In this document: piece by piece, positions 1-11,686 of the stretch
Layout of the letters: every line of letters begins with the position of its first letter
Numbering within the stretch: position 1 is the first letter of the stretch
Assembly (NCBI RefSeq): GCF_025698545.1
Contig: NC_068570.1
Span: forward strand, 53,277,924 to 53,341,923
Direction: 5' to 3'
From: Gossypium raimondii
Taxonomy: Eukaryota > Streptophyta > Magnoliopsida > Malvales > Malvaceae
Length of the DNA: 64,000 nucleotides
Notes under the pieces: model-generated
What the model was told of the DNA's origin: nothing
The model's input: the letters and a program-made list of their open reading frames with translations, nothing else
Databases searched by the model: none
Translations under genes and position numbers: made by a program

Positions 1-1211
1 AATTGCCATAACTGAACTTATACCAACAAATACCACAGCTAGAAAAACTGATATTGCAGAACTGTACCTCAATGATTCTGCAAAAATAACTAAAGTTCAT
101 TTGGCTGCTAAGAAGATTACAAAGATTACAAAATGGCTTTTGGAGCTGTTTGAGGGAGAATCGGTTCCTTGTTAGGAGAAGTCTTTGAAGTGTCGACACT
201 GACCCAGACCTCAAACAGTTGATATTATTCTTGAGGAATCTATGCTCGATTTTAGACCCGAATTTTTTTTTCTCTACTTCGAGGAAAGTCTAAACGAGTT
301 CACGGAATTTATACGGGAACATTTAAATCTACCAAGGATATGTTTTTATTATTTTGATTTTAGTGGGTATGAACCAAACCCTTAAAAGATCTTAAAGGGA
401 AAGTAACACTACCCAAAATGATGATTAAAACATTTCATGACGTAGTTAGGCACTCCCACCTAAATTCTGTGAACCCATTTAAGTAAAAAGATAAAAATTC
501 AGGACTAAAATCAAGCATAGATACTTTTGATTGAGATCTGGGTCAGCATCTCAGAACACGATGCTTTAAAGACTTTTCCTCGTTCCTGGATAGGAGTGTA
601 CTGACCTACACGCTTGAACACAACCAATGGAAGCAGAACGAAGATGAGGGTGAAGAGGAGGGCGAAAGCCCGCGTGTTCCACCAGTGAATGCCAAACCAT
701 TGTTGCAAAACACCCAAATGAACTGATCCTTCAAGTTGATTTCCTGACAGAACATCACCTGAGGGACAAAAGAAAAAACCTTAGTTAAACTTAGAACATG
801 TTCTATATCAGTTCAAGAACTTAGTAAATCCAGTACTTACTTACCTATAATAATCAAAAAAATGATGAGGCAGCCAAGATTAGTGATCATCACACATATT
901 TGGACAAGGATGGATCCAACCCTCCCAAACGATTCCCCCATAACACCAGCATACGTAGTTGTGTCCCCAGCATGTGTGTATCTCATCAAAAATTCAACTG
1001 ATATATCCGCTAACCAAGCTATAACCACAATCATCACAAATGCTGGAACTACACCTAACACCTTGAGTGTTGCAGGGATTGACATTATTCCAGCACCGAT
1101 GATGCTTGTGGACACATTAAACACCGCGCCAGATACCGATGGAGGCTTTGCTGGTGCCGATTTGCTGCTCCCTGGAAGCAGTGGCGCTTTTACTCCGGCA
1201 GCCGGCGACAT
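1..1211 (-). CDS. AVT6-type amino acid transporter, 5' part (gene runs off the window)
   Basis: Minus-strand gene of the amino acid/auxin permease superfamily (SLC38-like AVT6 group), membrane carriers that move amino acids with a cation. Exon 1 is 845-1211 (ATG at 1211), exon 2 is 606-758 and exon 3 is 77 down past base 1. The junctions fit GT..AG in phase: ..IIIG|DVLSGN.. and ..FKRV|ESLRYSS... Exon 1 shows a short hydrophilic N-terminus, then the family signature SGAVFNVSTSIIGAGIMSIP (TM1, substrate-binding unwound helix), TM2 and the start of TM3. Exon 2 is 153 bp, exactly as in the neighbour at 4023-5657, so the two are tandem duplicates. The C-terminal half lies outside the window, so intactness cannot be judged; no stop or frameshift is seen in what is present. 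Substrate and membrane (vacuole, ER or plasma membrane) are not readable from sequence. Confidence 0.9.
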
Positions 1212-2290
1212 TTTTTCCCGGATAGAGGAAGTGCAATAATTTATGTTGTCTTCTTATGCATAATTATACATTGAATGCGTTCATATATAGATAATAATGC
1301 TGGTTTTAGTCCAATGACGTAAATATCATCAGTCGACAGAGCGATGTGATTAGTTGAAGGTACTCCGAAAGAGGGTGTGTTTTGGAATTAATTAAATTAC
1401 TGGGAAAATCTTTAATAATAAGAGGACGGGTTGGGGTGGGGTATTGCTGTCGTGGACATATCACCTGTTTTAAATGGACACGAAAATGAACCTGGACTTA
1501 AAATCAGGAGATGGGGAATGTATCGGAATATCAACATTGCAATTTTCTTTTTGTATAATACCATCACTGCAATGTTAGAAAGGTCATGAACGTGAAATAA
1601 AAAGGGTCAATGGAGAGTTAAAAAGGGTTTGCAATTGCATGATAAAAATGTGCTGCTTAATGAAGGCAGCCCACAAACAAAACGTTTTTCCCCGTAATCT
1701 TTTGGTTCCATTTACGCTGATTTCACCACTCTTTTCAGTCTTTTGTCATTTTTATATTTAATTTTTTATTTATTCTTTTTTCAATTTTTAAACAACATAA
1801 AAAATTTAGTAACTCTTTTACCAACAAAATATTATTACATAGCAGTATTTTAAGAAATATATAATCTAAAAATATGTATTTTAAAATTTATAAATATAGA
1901 AATAATTAAATATATAAATATATATAAACTCTAAAATGTATATGAAATAATTAAATATATAAAAATTCAGGAAAAATCTAAATCATATATATATAATTAT
2001 TTTAATACTTTTAAATAAATAAAATTTAAAATCTTAAGTAAAATTTGAAGGATTAGATAAATTTTAAAATTTTACTTAAACTTTGTAGGTGAAAAAATAA
2101 AATATATGAAATTATCATAAATATAAATATTACTTAATTATCATAAAGATAAAATTATTTACCTTAACATTTAAATTTAAATTTAAGATAACTAAATATA
2201 TAAATTTTAAATTTTTAAAAATTTAAAAAAAATCTATATAAATATCCACATATATTGTATAAAATTATTTTTTAATAATAAAGCAGATAC
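1212..2290. other. AT-rich upstream region of the first transporter gene
   Basis: This stretch holds the presumed promoter and 5' UTR of the minus-strand gene starting at 1211, followed by very AT-rich DNA from about 1740. I see no coding region and no clear repeat ends. Confidence 0.4.
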
Positions 2291-2294
2291 CGAA

Positions 2295-2470
2295 ATATGG
2301 AAACTAAAGTTTACAATGTGGTTCGATCCTCTCCATCCTTCTGTATTTCAACCAAAAGCTCTGCGACCATTGAACCTAAATTTTGCTCTATAGCCAACTT
2401 GGCTAACCTATCCACTACAAGATTCCCCTCCTAGTAGGTGTGAACCACTTTGATTTGCCATTCAAGTTTA
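2295..2470 (-). pseudogene. LINE RNase H domain remnant
   Basis: Minus-strand translation gives a stretch like the end of the RNase H (RVT_3) domain found at the C-terminus of plant LINE polyproteins: VDRLAKLAIEQNLGSMVAEL, then a stop. An in-frame stop sits just upstream in HTY*EGN, where functional copies read H-x-x-R-E-x-N. Only about 55 codons survive. It matches the usual 5'-truncated LINE insertion, but no poly(A) tail or target duplication could be fixed. Confidence 0.6.
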
Positions 2471-3110
2471 GCGCCAGTTCTTCATTGTTTAAAAAAAATA
2501 TTTCTAATTCCAAAAGTAGTTTTGAAAGAAAAACTATGAAGAACAAGCTGCTGTTGGCTGAAATTCTGAAAATGAGAAGCTAAAAATTTTAGCTTTTCCT
2601 CAAAAGCACTTTTGGTACTTAATTACTTTTTCACCCTTCCAATAACATAATATTTTTTTTTCTTGGTACTTAATTACAATTGTGTTAAAATCATTAATTA
2701 AAAATAAAAAAATATTTTTTAAAATACTAATTACAAATATTTAATGGTTATATTTAAATATTTAAAATATAGTTTATATATTCTAATTAAATTTTATAAA
2801 TAATTAATATTTATTGCTTAAAAATATTTACAATTTATATTTCATATATTAAAATATTAACAAGAAGTTATAATAATTTTTTATATTATTACTAAAATAT
2901 AATAATATTAACTAATTTAAATATTATTTAAATGCATATTTGTTACTTGATAATAACATGTTTAAAATAGATATTTTATTTCTCAAAAGCACTTTTTGAC
3001 AACAATGCTAAACATTCAAATTTTAAACCAAACTTTTTAAAAGTACTTCTCAAAGTACTTTTCCACAACACTTTTCAAAAGCAATAAAGAACTAGGAAGT
3101 GGAGAACCAG
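2470..3110. repeat. Inverted-repeat element (MITE-like) with CAAAAGCACTTTT arms
   Basis: Left arm near 2565-2625 (AGCTTTTCCTCAAAAGCAC) and right arm near 2975-3095 (CTCAAAAGCACTTTTTGACA, then AAAGTACTTTTCC) flank an AT-rich core. Arrangement and size suggest a decayed non-autonomous DNA transposon, perhaps hAT-like. Exact ends and target duplication were not found. Confidence 0.45.
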
Positions 3111-3132
3111 AGGTACTCTTAAGCATTTGGAC

Positions 3133-3515
3133 TAGACCTGTCCATGGGCCGGGCGGCCCGGCCCGGCCCTACGGCCCGCCTGGAATATGGGAGGGTTCGG
3201 GTAAAAATATAGGCTCGAAATATGGGCTTGGGCAAAAAAATGAGGCCCGTTTAAAAAATGGGCCGAGCTCGGGCTCAACTTTTTTGGCCCAAGCCCAGCC
3301 TGGCCCGAATATAATAAATATATATTTTTTATTTTTATTTTTTAATTTTAAAATACTTTAAAAATATTTTTTTATTTTTTTATTTTTAAATTTTTTTGTG
3401 TTTATTAAAAATTGGGCCGGGTCGGGCTCGGGCTTATTATTTTTTTGGGCCGGGCCGGGCCCGGGCCGAAGAGTCAGGCCGAAATTTTTCCGGGCCCGGC
3501 CCATGGACTGGTCTA
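3133..3515. mobile_element. GC-rich hAT-like foldback element
   Basis: A 383-bp element flanked by an exact 8-bp duplication ATTTGGAC (3125-3132 and 3516-3523), the hAT target-site length. Ends are TAGACCTGTCCATGGGCC and, reverse-complemented, TAGACCAGTCCATGGGCC, so the terminal repeats match except at one base. The arms are rich in GGGCCGGGC-type tracts around an AT-rich core, giving a strong hairpin in otherwise AT-rich DNA. It has no coding capacity. Confidence 0.85.
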
Positions 3516-4022
3516 ATTTGGACATATGTTATTTAATGCACTTCCAACCCTTTTTTCTGTGGTCATTTCTTTTAAAATTTTCAGTATTAAATAAAATATA
3601 AATTGTAGTTTAATTAATACAAACTATCAATCCGTGCATAGTATGGGAAAAAATTAGTGCGTACACACTCTCTCTTTATATATAGTCTGAAAAGGATTTT
3701 CATATTTAATTTTAACAGTAATAAATAAAGATAAGTTGAATATAGTAAATATAAGGTATAAGAAAATAAATGATATGATTAATTGAGAAGAAAAAAATGA
3801 TAATATTAAAGAAAATTTTAATCTCAAACCATCTTTTCTATGACAAGATGTGTTCTTATCATAATGGGGTATTAGGAGGAGGCATCAATGATTATGATGA
3901 TGTTTTTTTTCCTTTTCTTTTTTCTCAGCTCAACATAATGATCTTTATGATAGTTTCACATAAGGATAACATATGCAGATATGCTGATCAGGTGATGATA
4001 TGATAAAATCTGCTTCAATTAA

Positions 4023-5657
4023 CTACCCCACGGTCCACAAGTTGGTAGCTATGGCTATCATGCTTGTCAAAATAGCCATGATTATCACCAAAATCGCCAT
4101 CACCTTATCTTTTCTCCTCGATATGCCATGTACATCCCTGTCAAGATATTGAAATTTCTTTCAATTGCGAAACTGCTTTTAAGCAGAGGTATCAAAGTGG
4201 GTTTTTAAAATTGTTACCTGAGAACAATGGCTCCTGGGAAAATGAATGAGAGGCAAACAACAGTTGTTGATCCTAGGAACTGAAAGAAGTACCAAATATT
4301 CGGTATGACTATGGCGATTGTGTACGTAAGGGCGAGCAGTAGGCAAGTGAGGATCGTGAATCTCGACTTGTCTTTGGCTAGAACAGGCTTCTTTGCAAAG
4401 AGGAGTTCATCAATGTTAGTTCTCAATGAGAAATTAATCACGGGAAAGACCAGTGCTAGGTGCATTGCGTAGCTTAATCGAACCGTATTGTTTACGAGTT
4501 GACCGATTGCGGAATCCGAATTTTGATCGAAGTTCACTAGGATATCGGACATGATGGATTCCCCAAAGAGCATGTATCCAAAGAAACCTATAGAGAAGTA
4601 AATGGCTATGGAGATTGCTAAAGATATCCTTACAGCATAGCTCATATCAGAAGGTCTGCTAAGTTCTGATCTTATGGGATGAACTGCATTCAAATTCTTA
4701 AGTCTTAGCCAAAAACACTAATCCAAAAAATTTGAGAAATTAAGTGCAAAGTGAGGTTCAATTACTGTTAACATGGAATCCAAAGCCGGTAACAAGGACT
4801 GGAACAGTAGTGAAAAGATCAAAGATAGAGACTTGATTGGCAAAATCTGGTAGTAGTCTCATGTTTTGAGTTTTCCCTTTCCAAAATGCATAAATTGCCA
4901 TTGCTGAGCTTATGGCTATAAATACTACTGCAAGGAGAATGGATATTGCTGAACTGTGCCTCAATGAATCTGTCATTTAAGTGTAAAACTGAAGTTAAAA
5001 AAAAAAAATTTAAATACCAATTATCCAAGAAAATCAGGTGACTAACTCATATGTGGCAAGAAGACCAATGGGAGCATAACAAAGAGCACAACAAAGAGTA
5101 TAACATAAGCACGAGAGTTCCACCATTGAATGCCAAACCATTCTTGTAAAACCCCCAAATGCAAGGTTCCTCCAGACTCATTTCCACACAGAACATCCCC
5201 TAGAAGAAAAAGTAAAGCTTCTTTATTATGGATTCAAATAACCCAGAAAAGGAAACATCAAAAAGCACTTACCAATGATAATCAAGTAAATGATGAGACA
5301 CCCAAGGTTAGTGACCATAACACAGATTTGAACTGCAAGGGAACCCAATGATCCAAACGATTCTGCCATTAATCCAGCATAGGTTGTTGACTTGCCAGAT
5401 TGAGTGTATCTCAGCAAGAATTCCACCGTGATATCAACCAAGACTGCAATCATGAACATGACAGCAAAGCCTGGAATGATGCCTAAAACCTTAACAGTGG
5501 CTGGAATCGACATGATTCCAGCTCCAACCATTGTGGTGCATATGTTAAACACCGCACCAGAAACTGATGCAAGGCCTCTTGGAGATTGATTTTCCAGAGA
5601 ATCGGCATCAGCTAAAAGTGGAGTGAGGTCACTGCTACCAGTTTCAGTTTCCTTCAT
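4023..5657 (-). CDS. AVT6-type amino acid transporter, complete
   Basis: Complete minus-strand gene in five exons: 5273-5657, 5047-5199, 4766-4969, 4218-4683 and 4023-4137. Lengths 385+153+204+466+115 sum to 1323 bp, giving 440 residues, normal for the family. All introns fit GT..AG and the joins are in phase, e.g. IIIG|DVLCGN and FHVN|IHPIRSELS. Recognisable parts are the TM1 signature GAGIMSIPATVKVLG, the FHVN-HPI-SEL motif mid-protein, and about eleven hydrophobic segments ending in TM11 before LWTVG. The protein belongs to the AVT6 group (SLC38-like), which moves amino acids across internal membranes or the plasma membrane; the exact substrate is unknown. It lies 2.8 kb upstream of, and parallel to, the related gene at 1-1211. 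No disabling change is seen. Confidence 0.93.
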
Positions 5658-6240
5658 GTTGTATTTTTTGAAGGGTAGTTGGCTTCTGAGTAGTTTTCCC
5701 TGGAGAGTTAATGAAATAATTGAATCATTGCAGGGTATTCAATCATCATCATATGCAATAAAATAATGAATAAAATTTGGTTGGTCTTAAGGATAAGGAT
5801 TTCTGACAAAGAAACAAATCGATGTTGTGTTTCTGTTTCTGTCTTTACGTGCTTACCACCGTTTCTTTTGGGTGACTGAAGCATTTCATTGAAGGAACCC
5901 AATCACATCAAGGATGAAAGCTGCCATTCTTCTTACATTAGTTAATCGAAGGAGTGGCAAAGTTTTAATCTTTGCAACCATGAAATTTTAATCTTTGATG
6001 AACTACAGTAGAAGCTGTCTATTCGAAATGGTTAGATAAACATGATAAAAATTATATCGGTTTAAGTTCAAATTTTCTTATTTGTGTATTTTTCTATTTT
6101 TTATGTAAAAGAAAAATGAAAAAAAACAATATAATTTATTTTATAAAATAATAAAATTTTAATTATTATTTAATTGAATTGAGAAATAACTTAATTTACT
6201 TTATAGAACAATGATATTTTAATAATTATTTAATTTTTAC
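5658..6240. other. Upstream region of the complete AVT6 gene
   Basis: Presumed promoter and 5' UTR of the minus-strand gene starting at 5657, then AT-rich DNA. No further gene or repeat with definable ends is visible. Confidence 0.4.
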
Positions 6241-6636
6241 GGCTACTCGGCCCTGGCCCGATTGCCCGCCCAAAAAATAGGAGGGTTCGGGTAAAAATAT
6301 AGGCCTAAAATATGAGTTTGGGAAAAAAAAGAGGCCCGTTTAGAAAACGAGCCGGCCTCGGGTAAACTTTTTTGACCTGGGCCCGGCCCGAATTATATAT
6401 TAAATATATATTTTTTATTTTTAATAAAATATATATATTTTATTTTTAATCAAATATATATTTTATATATATTTTATATGAGTCGGGCCGGGCTGGGCTC
6501 GGACTTAACAATTTTCTTTCGGGCCGGGTTTGGACAAATTTTTAGACTCATATTTCGGGTCGGGTTGGGCTCGAGCCTAAAATTTTATCATGGGCTGGGC
6601 CCGAACCCGGCCCGACCTGGCCCATGATCACCTCTA
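6241..6636. mobile_element. Second GGCCCGG hAT-like foldback copy, left end decayed
   Basis: Related to the element at 3133-3515: the same GGCCCG-rich arms, the shared string GGAGGGTTCGGGTAAAAATA and an AT-rich core. The right end reads, reverse-complemented, TAGAGGTGATCATGGGCC. The left end lacks a matching terminus and no 8-bp duplication was found, so this copy looks older or truncated. Confidence 0.65.
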
Positions 6637-6679
6637 TTAGTAATTGAGTAACATTCTTATTTTAGTAAATTAACTTCAG

Positions 6680-7287
6680 GCGAAAGCTGAAATATTTTTA
6701 TATTTTGATTCCATTTGAAAATTTTAAATTTTTTTTTGAATTTCGAGTTAATTTAATCGAGCTATTTGATGTTTTTAAGTCAATTCAAAGAAGAAATTGA
6801 GTTTCAAGTTTAAGTAGAGTTAAAATTTACAATTTGAATAATTGAATAAAAGATGGGTCTTTATCAATTTTAAAATGAATAAATTGGTCTTTTCTCAACA
6901 AAAATATAAAAGAATTCAAAATTTTGAAGTAATTTTAAAATTAAAATATTTCTAAAAATTTCAAAAGTTATATTTCTAAAATATAAATTTAAAAAATTCT
7001 AACGGATATATAAAAAAGTTAAAATTTTAAATTTTTCTAAAATAATAATTTTGGGAGTTAAATAAGTTAATCAATTATTCAAGTTTATTATACTAAAGTA
7101 TCTTAATTTTTTTCTTATTTTGTTTTGAATAAGTTTTCAAATATATATGGTTTCGAATTTATGTGCTCTAATATGGAATTAGTTATACTGTAACAAGATT
7201 TTAATTTGACATGTTTAATTTTTTAATTTAATTCGAACAATTTCACTCGATTCGATTCGACTTGTTTCGATTGAACATTCACCCTAG
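6680..7287. mobile_element. Decayed hAT-like MITE with TCGATTCGATTCGA end
   Basis: The right end, reverse-complemented, reads CTAGGGTGAATGTTCAATCG, close to the end of the better-preserved element at 25432-25924. Interior phrases such as TTTCGAGTTAATTTAATCGA are also shared in style. The left end and target duplication were not found. Confidence 0.4.
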
Positions 7288-8499
7288 TACCCTTCTCCCT
7301 TTGCCATTAAAAAGTAAAATAAAATAAAAACCTAACCCTAGAAATCCAAAAAAACAAGTCCCAACGAGTAAAGGATTAAAAAGATATCGTGAGTGTGGGA
7401 TATTGAAGCCGTTGATGCTTAGTTTTGGGATTTTTTTTTTTCAAAATCAACTCAAATAAATTGATTGTTTGTGAAAATAACTTAGGTATAAAATTTTGTA
7501 CGAAAATGGTCTATTTTCTACCGTGCATGATAGTGTCGGCCATCTCACCGCCTGCATCACCCTCCATCATCCCATAATGATTGCCTGATGATTGTTTGAT
7601 CAATAAAAAATGATTTTTTTTGTACCGACTGTGTTCACCGGTACTAATAAGTATTTTTTTAAATATACTTTAAAAATATTGGTATTTCGAGATTTTAAAA
7701 AATAATATTTTAATAGGTGTTGACGTTCCCGTTACCAGCACTAATTCAAATTTTAAAAAAAAATTATTTTTTTGCTTTTTGGGTGTATTTCAAATTTAAA
7801 GAAAAATTGATTTTTTTCTTTTTTGGTGCCAATGTTCTCGATGCTAGCATCAATGTGGTTTTTGAAAAAAAATTGCCAACATGCTCTTAGTATCATGATC
7901 GGTGACCATTTTCAAAAAGGCCAAAGACATCTTATCATTGACGGAAGACTGTGGTGTTGCCATATTTGTTGCCACTAAGTGCACCTCCTCCACTGCCAGT
8001 GTCTTCTTCATCTGCTTGCTGCTATCACCACACAATGCTTTCCGCCGCTTGCTTCTTGTTCTTAAAGCGACCGGCATCAAATTATTCAACATTGTGGCTT
8101 GATTCAAAAAAGCTAAAGAAAAATGAAAAGGAGAGAGGAAGAGAAGGCGACAAGGAAAATGCATGAGTAAGAAAAATATAGATCTGGAAAATATAACAAT
8201 TAATGATAAGAGTAACAAGATTAATTAATTGTAAAATAAATAAGAGGCCAACAGGGTAAAACGAAAAGGACAAATTAGAAACAAAAAAATAGTAAAATAA
8301 TTATCTCCGAAACGAAAAAGAAATTGATAAATTTGACTTTCAATTTTATGATTTCAATATACTTTACATAATATATAAAATTATTTTTATTCTCTAAAAA
8401 AGTTGTATATAAGGATTAAAAGTTGCAATTAAAATCCATTCTGCCCCCATATACAGATTTTTTCTAAGAATAAAAATATGAATGGATAGTGGCTCTTTG

Positions 8500-8894
8500 A
8501 TTTTAATCGATACCTTGGAAAGTACTCTATTTTCGATGCTGAACTTTAGGCCATTTTTGAAGGGCTTAAGCTTGTTTAACGAAGAGGTCATGATTGTGTA
8601 ATAATTCTCTTGGATAGTCTGGACGTTGTTCAAGCCATTCAAGGAAGTACTTCAGCCACATCGAACTCTGATTTGATTCGGCGAATCCAGAGTATTCTAG
8701 CTCAGGAGAATTTATGGGTACTGCATTATATTCCTAGGGAACAAAATGAAGTAGCTAATTGTATGGCAAAAGAAGTTTTATCCTCTAGAGTTGATTTGCA
8801 ATTTTTTGATTCTGCCCCTATTATGGTTCGGAATTTCTTAGATTTGGACCAGTTTAGGAGCTTCTTCTCAAACCTTTTGGATATAATTAATTAG
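8500..8894 (+). pseudogene. LINE RNase H domain remnant
   Basis: Plus-strand translation shows a degenerate RNase H (RVT_3) domain: FDAEL then FEGLKLV, an in-frame stop, then IILLDSLDVVQAIQGS, LWVLHYIPREQNEVANCMAK and a C-terminal tail ending at 8894. The IPREQNEVAN box and the DSLDVVQAI strand are typical of the C-terminal domain of plant LINE polyproteins. Only this domain remains. It lies inside the large inverted-repeat element. Confidence 0.7.
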
Positions 8895-9129
8895 TTATTC
8901 TTGTTTGTTTTTCACCAAAAAAAATATCTTTTATATTAAGTAGAGTACATTTAAACCATAAAATTGAAAGTCAAATTTCAATAGAATTGACATTTACTAT
9001 TTAAAAAAATGACATTTATTGTTTAACAGAGTTATATTTTGAAATTTTTTTGTCTTTTTTTTTCTTCAAAATATCTATAGTGACTAATTTTTTGTATTTT
9101 GTAAATCTAGTAAGGGGTAGACATAATAA

Positions 9130-10216
9130 GGCTTTTTTACATATATAATATAAAAAAAGTAAATTTTTTGAAAATGAGATGCCAGCTGGATTAATTACGA
9201 AAAAGGTATGGTTGGGGTGGTGGAGGGTGTCAAATAGGCGACACCAATCCTCTTTTCTAACACATGTCAGTCACCGTTAAACAAAAATAATAATTTTATA
9301 TTAGGTGAAGACATCTTCATTAGCAACACCTAAATAGGATTTTATACCGTTTAAATATGGGTGTGGTCAACAGATATGGGTGGTTGTGCCATGTAACAAG
9401 CGGCATCAATGGTGCTAATTTCGTTGGCGGCATTTAAACTATTTAAGAAGTCGGTATATGGACTTATCACCTGGGCATTGTGGATGTGAATCTTTCTTTG
9501 CTGAAAATGAGAAGGTATGGTATCTTTAGCTCCAAAGTTCACCATAGCTAAGGCTCTGACACTGAGGACTAAAGGGATCTTCTTCTCTATAATAACATCA
9601 AAACGAGAACCGTCACAAGGCATCACACCCCCAACTACATAATCTGCAACTTCTGTAATTGTAATGTCCAAAACTCACTAACACAACAAGGAAAAAGCTG
9701 AGCTTGAAGAATAGTGTAATAAATAACAAGAAAACTACCATAGAACAGAATAAAAGATTAAAACTTCAATGATTATGAACTGAAATATCCTTCAGCAATA
9801 CAGCTTGATTAAGCACAAGCATCTAGCTCCAATCCTATCATGGGGATTCAAACTATGACAAATTCCAAAAATCCAGCATCTTACATTCAAGTCATATCAC
9901 CAAAGAAATGCATGAACATCGAAATTATAGATTGGCACCACTGATTTCGCCTATTTCATAGGCACAACCACTTAGACTCGTTGACCAGACCTGTATTTAA
10001 ACAATATAAAGTCCCATTTTGGTGCCGCTAATGAAGATAACTTCACCTAACATATTTTTTTTTTGTTTAACGGTAGCTGACATATGTCAAAAAAGAGAGG
10101 TGGTGTCGCCTATTTGATACCCTCCACCACCCTAACCATACCATTTTCATAATTAATTCAACTGGTATCTCATTTTCGAAATTTTTAAATTTTTATATTA
10201 TATATGTAAAAAAGTC
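9130..10216. mobile_element. Pack-MULE carrying a Tm-1/UPF0261 gene fragment
   Basis: A 1087-bp element flanked by an exact 9-bp duplication ACATAATAA (9121-9129 and 10217-10225), as expected for Mutator-like elements. Terminal inverted repeats are about 215 bp (9130-9344 and about 10000-10216), starting GGCTTTTTTACATATATAAT on the left and GACTTTTTTACATATATAAT on the right. Both arms carry the GGTGGAGGGT..CAAATAGGCGACACCA segment. The interior holds a captured host gene piece on the minus strand (see 9460-9675) and no transposase, so the element is non-autonomous. It sits inside the larger inverted-repeat element. Confidence 0.85.
9460..9675 (-). pseudogene. Captured fragment of a Tm-1-like (UPF0261) gene
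   Basis: The minus strand encodes about 70 residues that I recognise as an internal segment of the plant Tm-1-like/UPF0261 protein family: ITEVADYVVGGVMPCDGSRF, then IIEKKIPLVLSV, MVNFGAKDTIP and FQQRKIHIHN. Full-length members exceed 700 residues, so this is roughly one exon's worth. Family members usually read GALDMVNFG where this copy has RALAMVNFG. The homology ends after HNAQV; the frame then runs on into MULE sequence to 9351. The family includes the tomato Tm-1 virus-resistance protein, but this fragment has no reason to be functional. The family is identified from memory of its conserved core. Confidence 0.75.
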
Positions 10217-10492
10217 ACATAATAAACAAAATTAATAAAACTTATTTTATGAAAATAAAATCAACAAAGCAACAATAATGGAAAAACGAAGAAAACAAGT
10301 GTGGATGTATGGAGGATGATGAAAGACAAGAAACGAAGGCACATGAATTTGGATGAGACACTGCAGCGTATGAAAAGTAAGCAAAGAAAAGGGTCCACAC
10401 GGGATTGACTCACCATACAATATGTAAGCATAAAATTGGAAGTCAAATTTATCAACTATTTTTTTTCTTTTCGGGAATAATTAATTGTTATA

Positions 10493-11102
10493 AGATAAAC
10501 TATTAAAATAGTTACTTTTGTTTATCTCAAAGTATATTTTAGTTACTTATGTTTGAAATGTTACGTTTTAGTCACTTACGTTAACATATTGTAATATTTT
10601 AGTCATTGAGTCATTAATTTACATTAATTGTAATGATGAAGTTAATGTGTACGTTAAATCATCATTTCAAATAAAAATTTTAGGTTAAATTATACAGTTG
10701 GTCCAAATATTTTTTCGTTTTGAGTAATTTAAATTTTTCTTTTATATTCTTTTAACTTTTCTTTTTTTCTTTATTTTTATTCTCTTCTCCTTCTCCTTTA
10801 TTTTCCTCCCTTTCTCCATATTTTTTAGTATATTGTTTTTATATCTTCCATTTGTCAAAACTAAAGGGAAGAAGAAAAGGAAAAAAAGAAAAAAATTTAA
10901 TTGTATAATTTAACTTAAATTTTTTAAATAATGATTTAACGTGTCACGTCAGCTTACTATTACACTGTTAACGATAATTAACGACTCAGTGACAAAAATA
11001 TTACAACTCGTTAAAGTAAGTGACTAAAACGTAACATTTCAAACATAAGTAACTAAAATGTAACCTGAGGTAAACATAAATAACTATTTTGATAGTTTAT
11101 CC
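10493..11102. mobile_element. 610-bp MITE with 9-bp target duplication
   Basis: Flanked by an exact duplication ATTGTTATA (10484-10492 and 11103-11111). The ends AGATAAACTATTAAAATAGT and, reverse-complemented, GGATAAACTATCAAAATAGT start arms of about 200 bp. Both arms contain AACATAAGTAACTAAAA-type and TTAACGTGT/GTACGTTAA segments. No coding capacity. The 9-bp duplication points to a Mutator-like family. Confidence 0.8.
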
Positions 11103-11686
11103 ATTGTTATATTTCTCAAGCCTATTTTTTTTTACTCGTGCATTTGTCTTGCTTTCTTCTCTTCCTCGCTTCTTTTTATTTTTCTTTAGCTTTTTCAAAT
11201 CAAGTCACAATTTTGAATAAGTCGATGTCCGTCGCTTAAAGAACAAGAAGCAGACGGCGGAAATGTTGTGTGGTGATAGTAGCAAATAGAGGAAGAAGAC
11301 ACTGGTTGTGGAGGAGAGAAAATTTCAAAAATCACACCGGTGCTGGAAATAAGAACGTTGACACCAAAAGATAAAAAGATCAATTTTTTTTTAAAAAATT
11401 TTGAATTGATGCCAACAACGTGAATGTCGACACAAAAAAAGAAAAAAAGAAAAAAACCATTTTTTTTAAAAAAATTGAATCGATGCTAGCAACGTGACAT
11501 CGACACCTATTAAAATATTTTTTATTTTTTTAATCTCGGAATACCAATATTTTTAAAGTGTATTTGAAAAATATATATACCAGTGACGGCGAACATAGTG
11601 CTGACATAAAAAAATTTATTTTTTATAGAACGAGCAATCATTACAAGATGATATAGGGTGGTGCCAATGGTGAAATGGCTAACACC

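Noticed and set aside
7850..8218. 122-codon minus frame in the left arm of the outer element
   Set aside because: The counterpart in the right arm is broken by stops and no family is recognised; at most an old captured piece.
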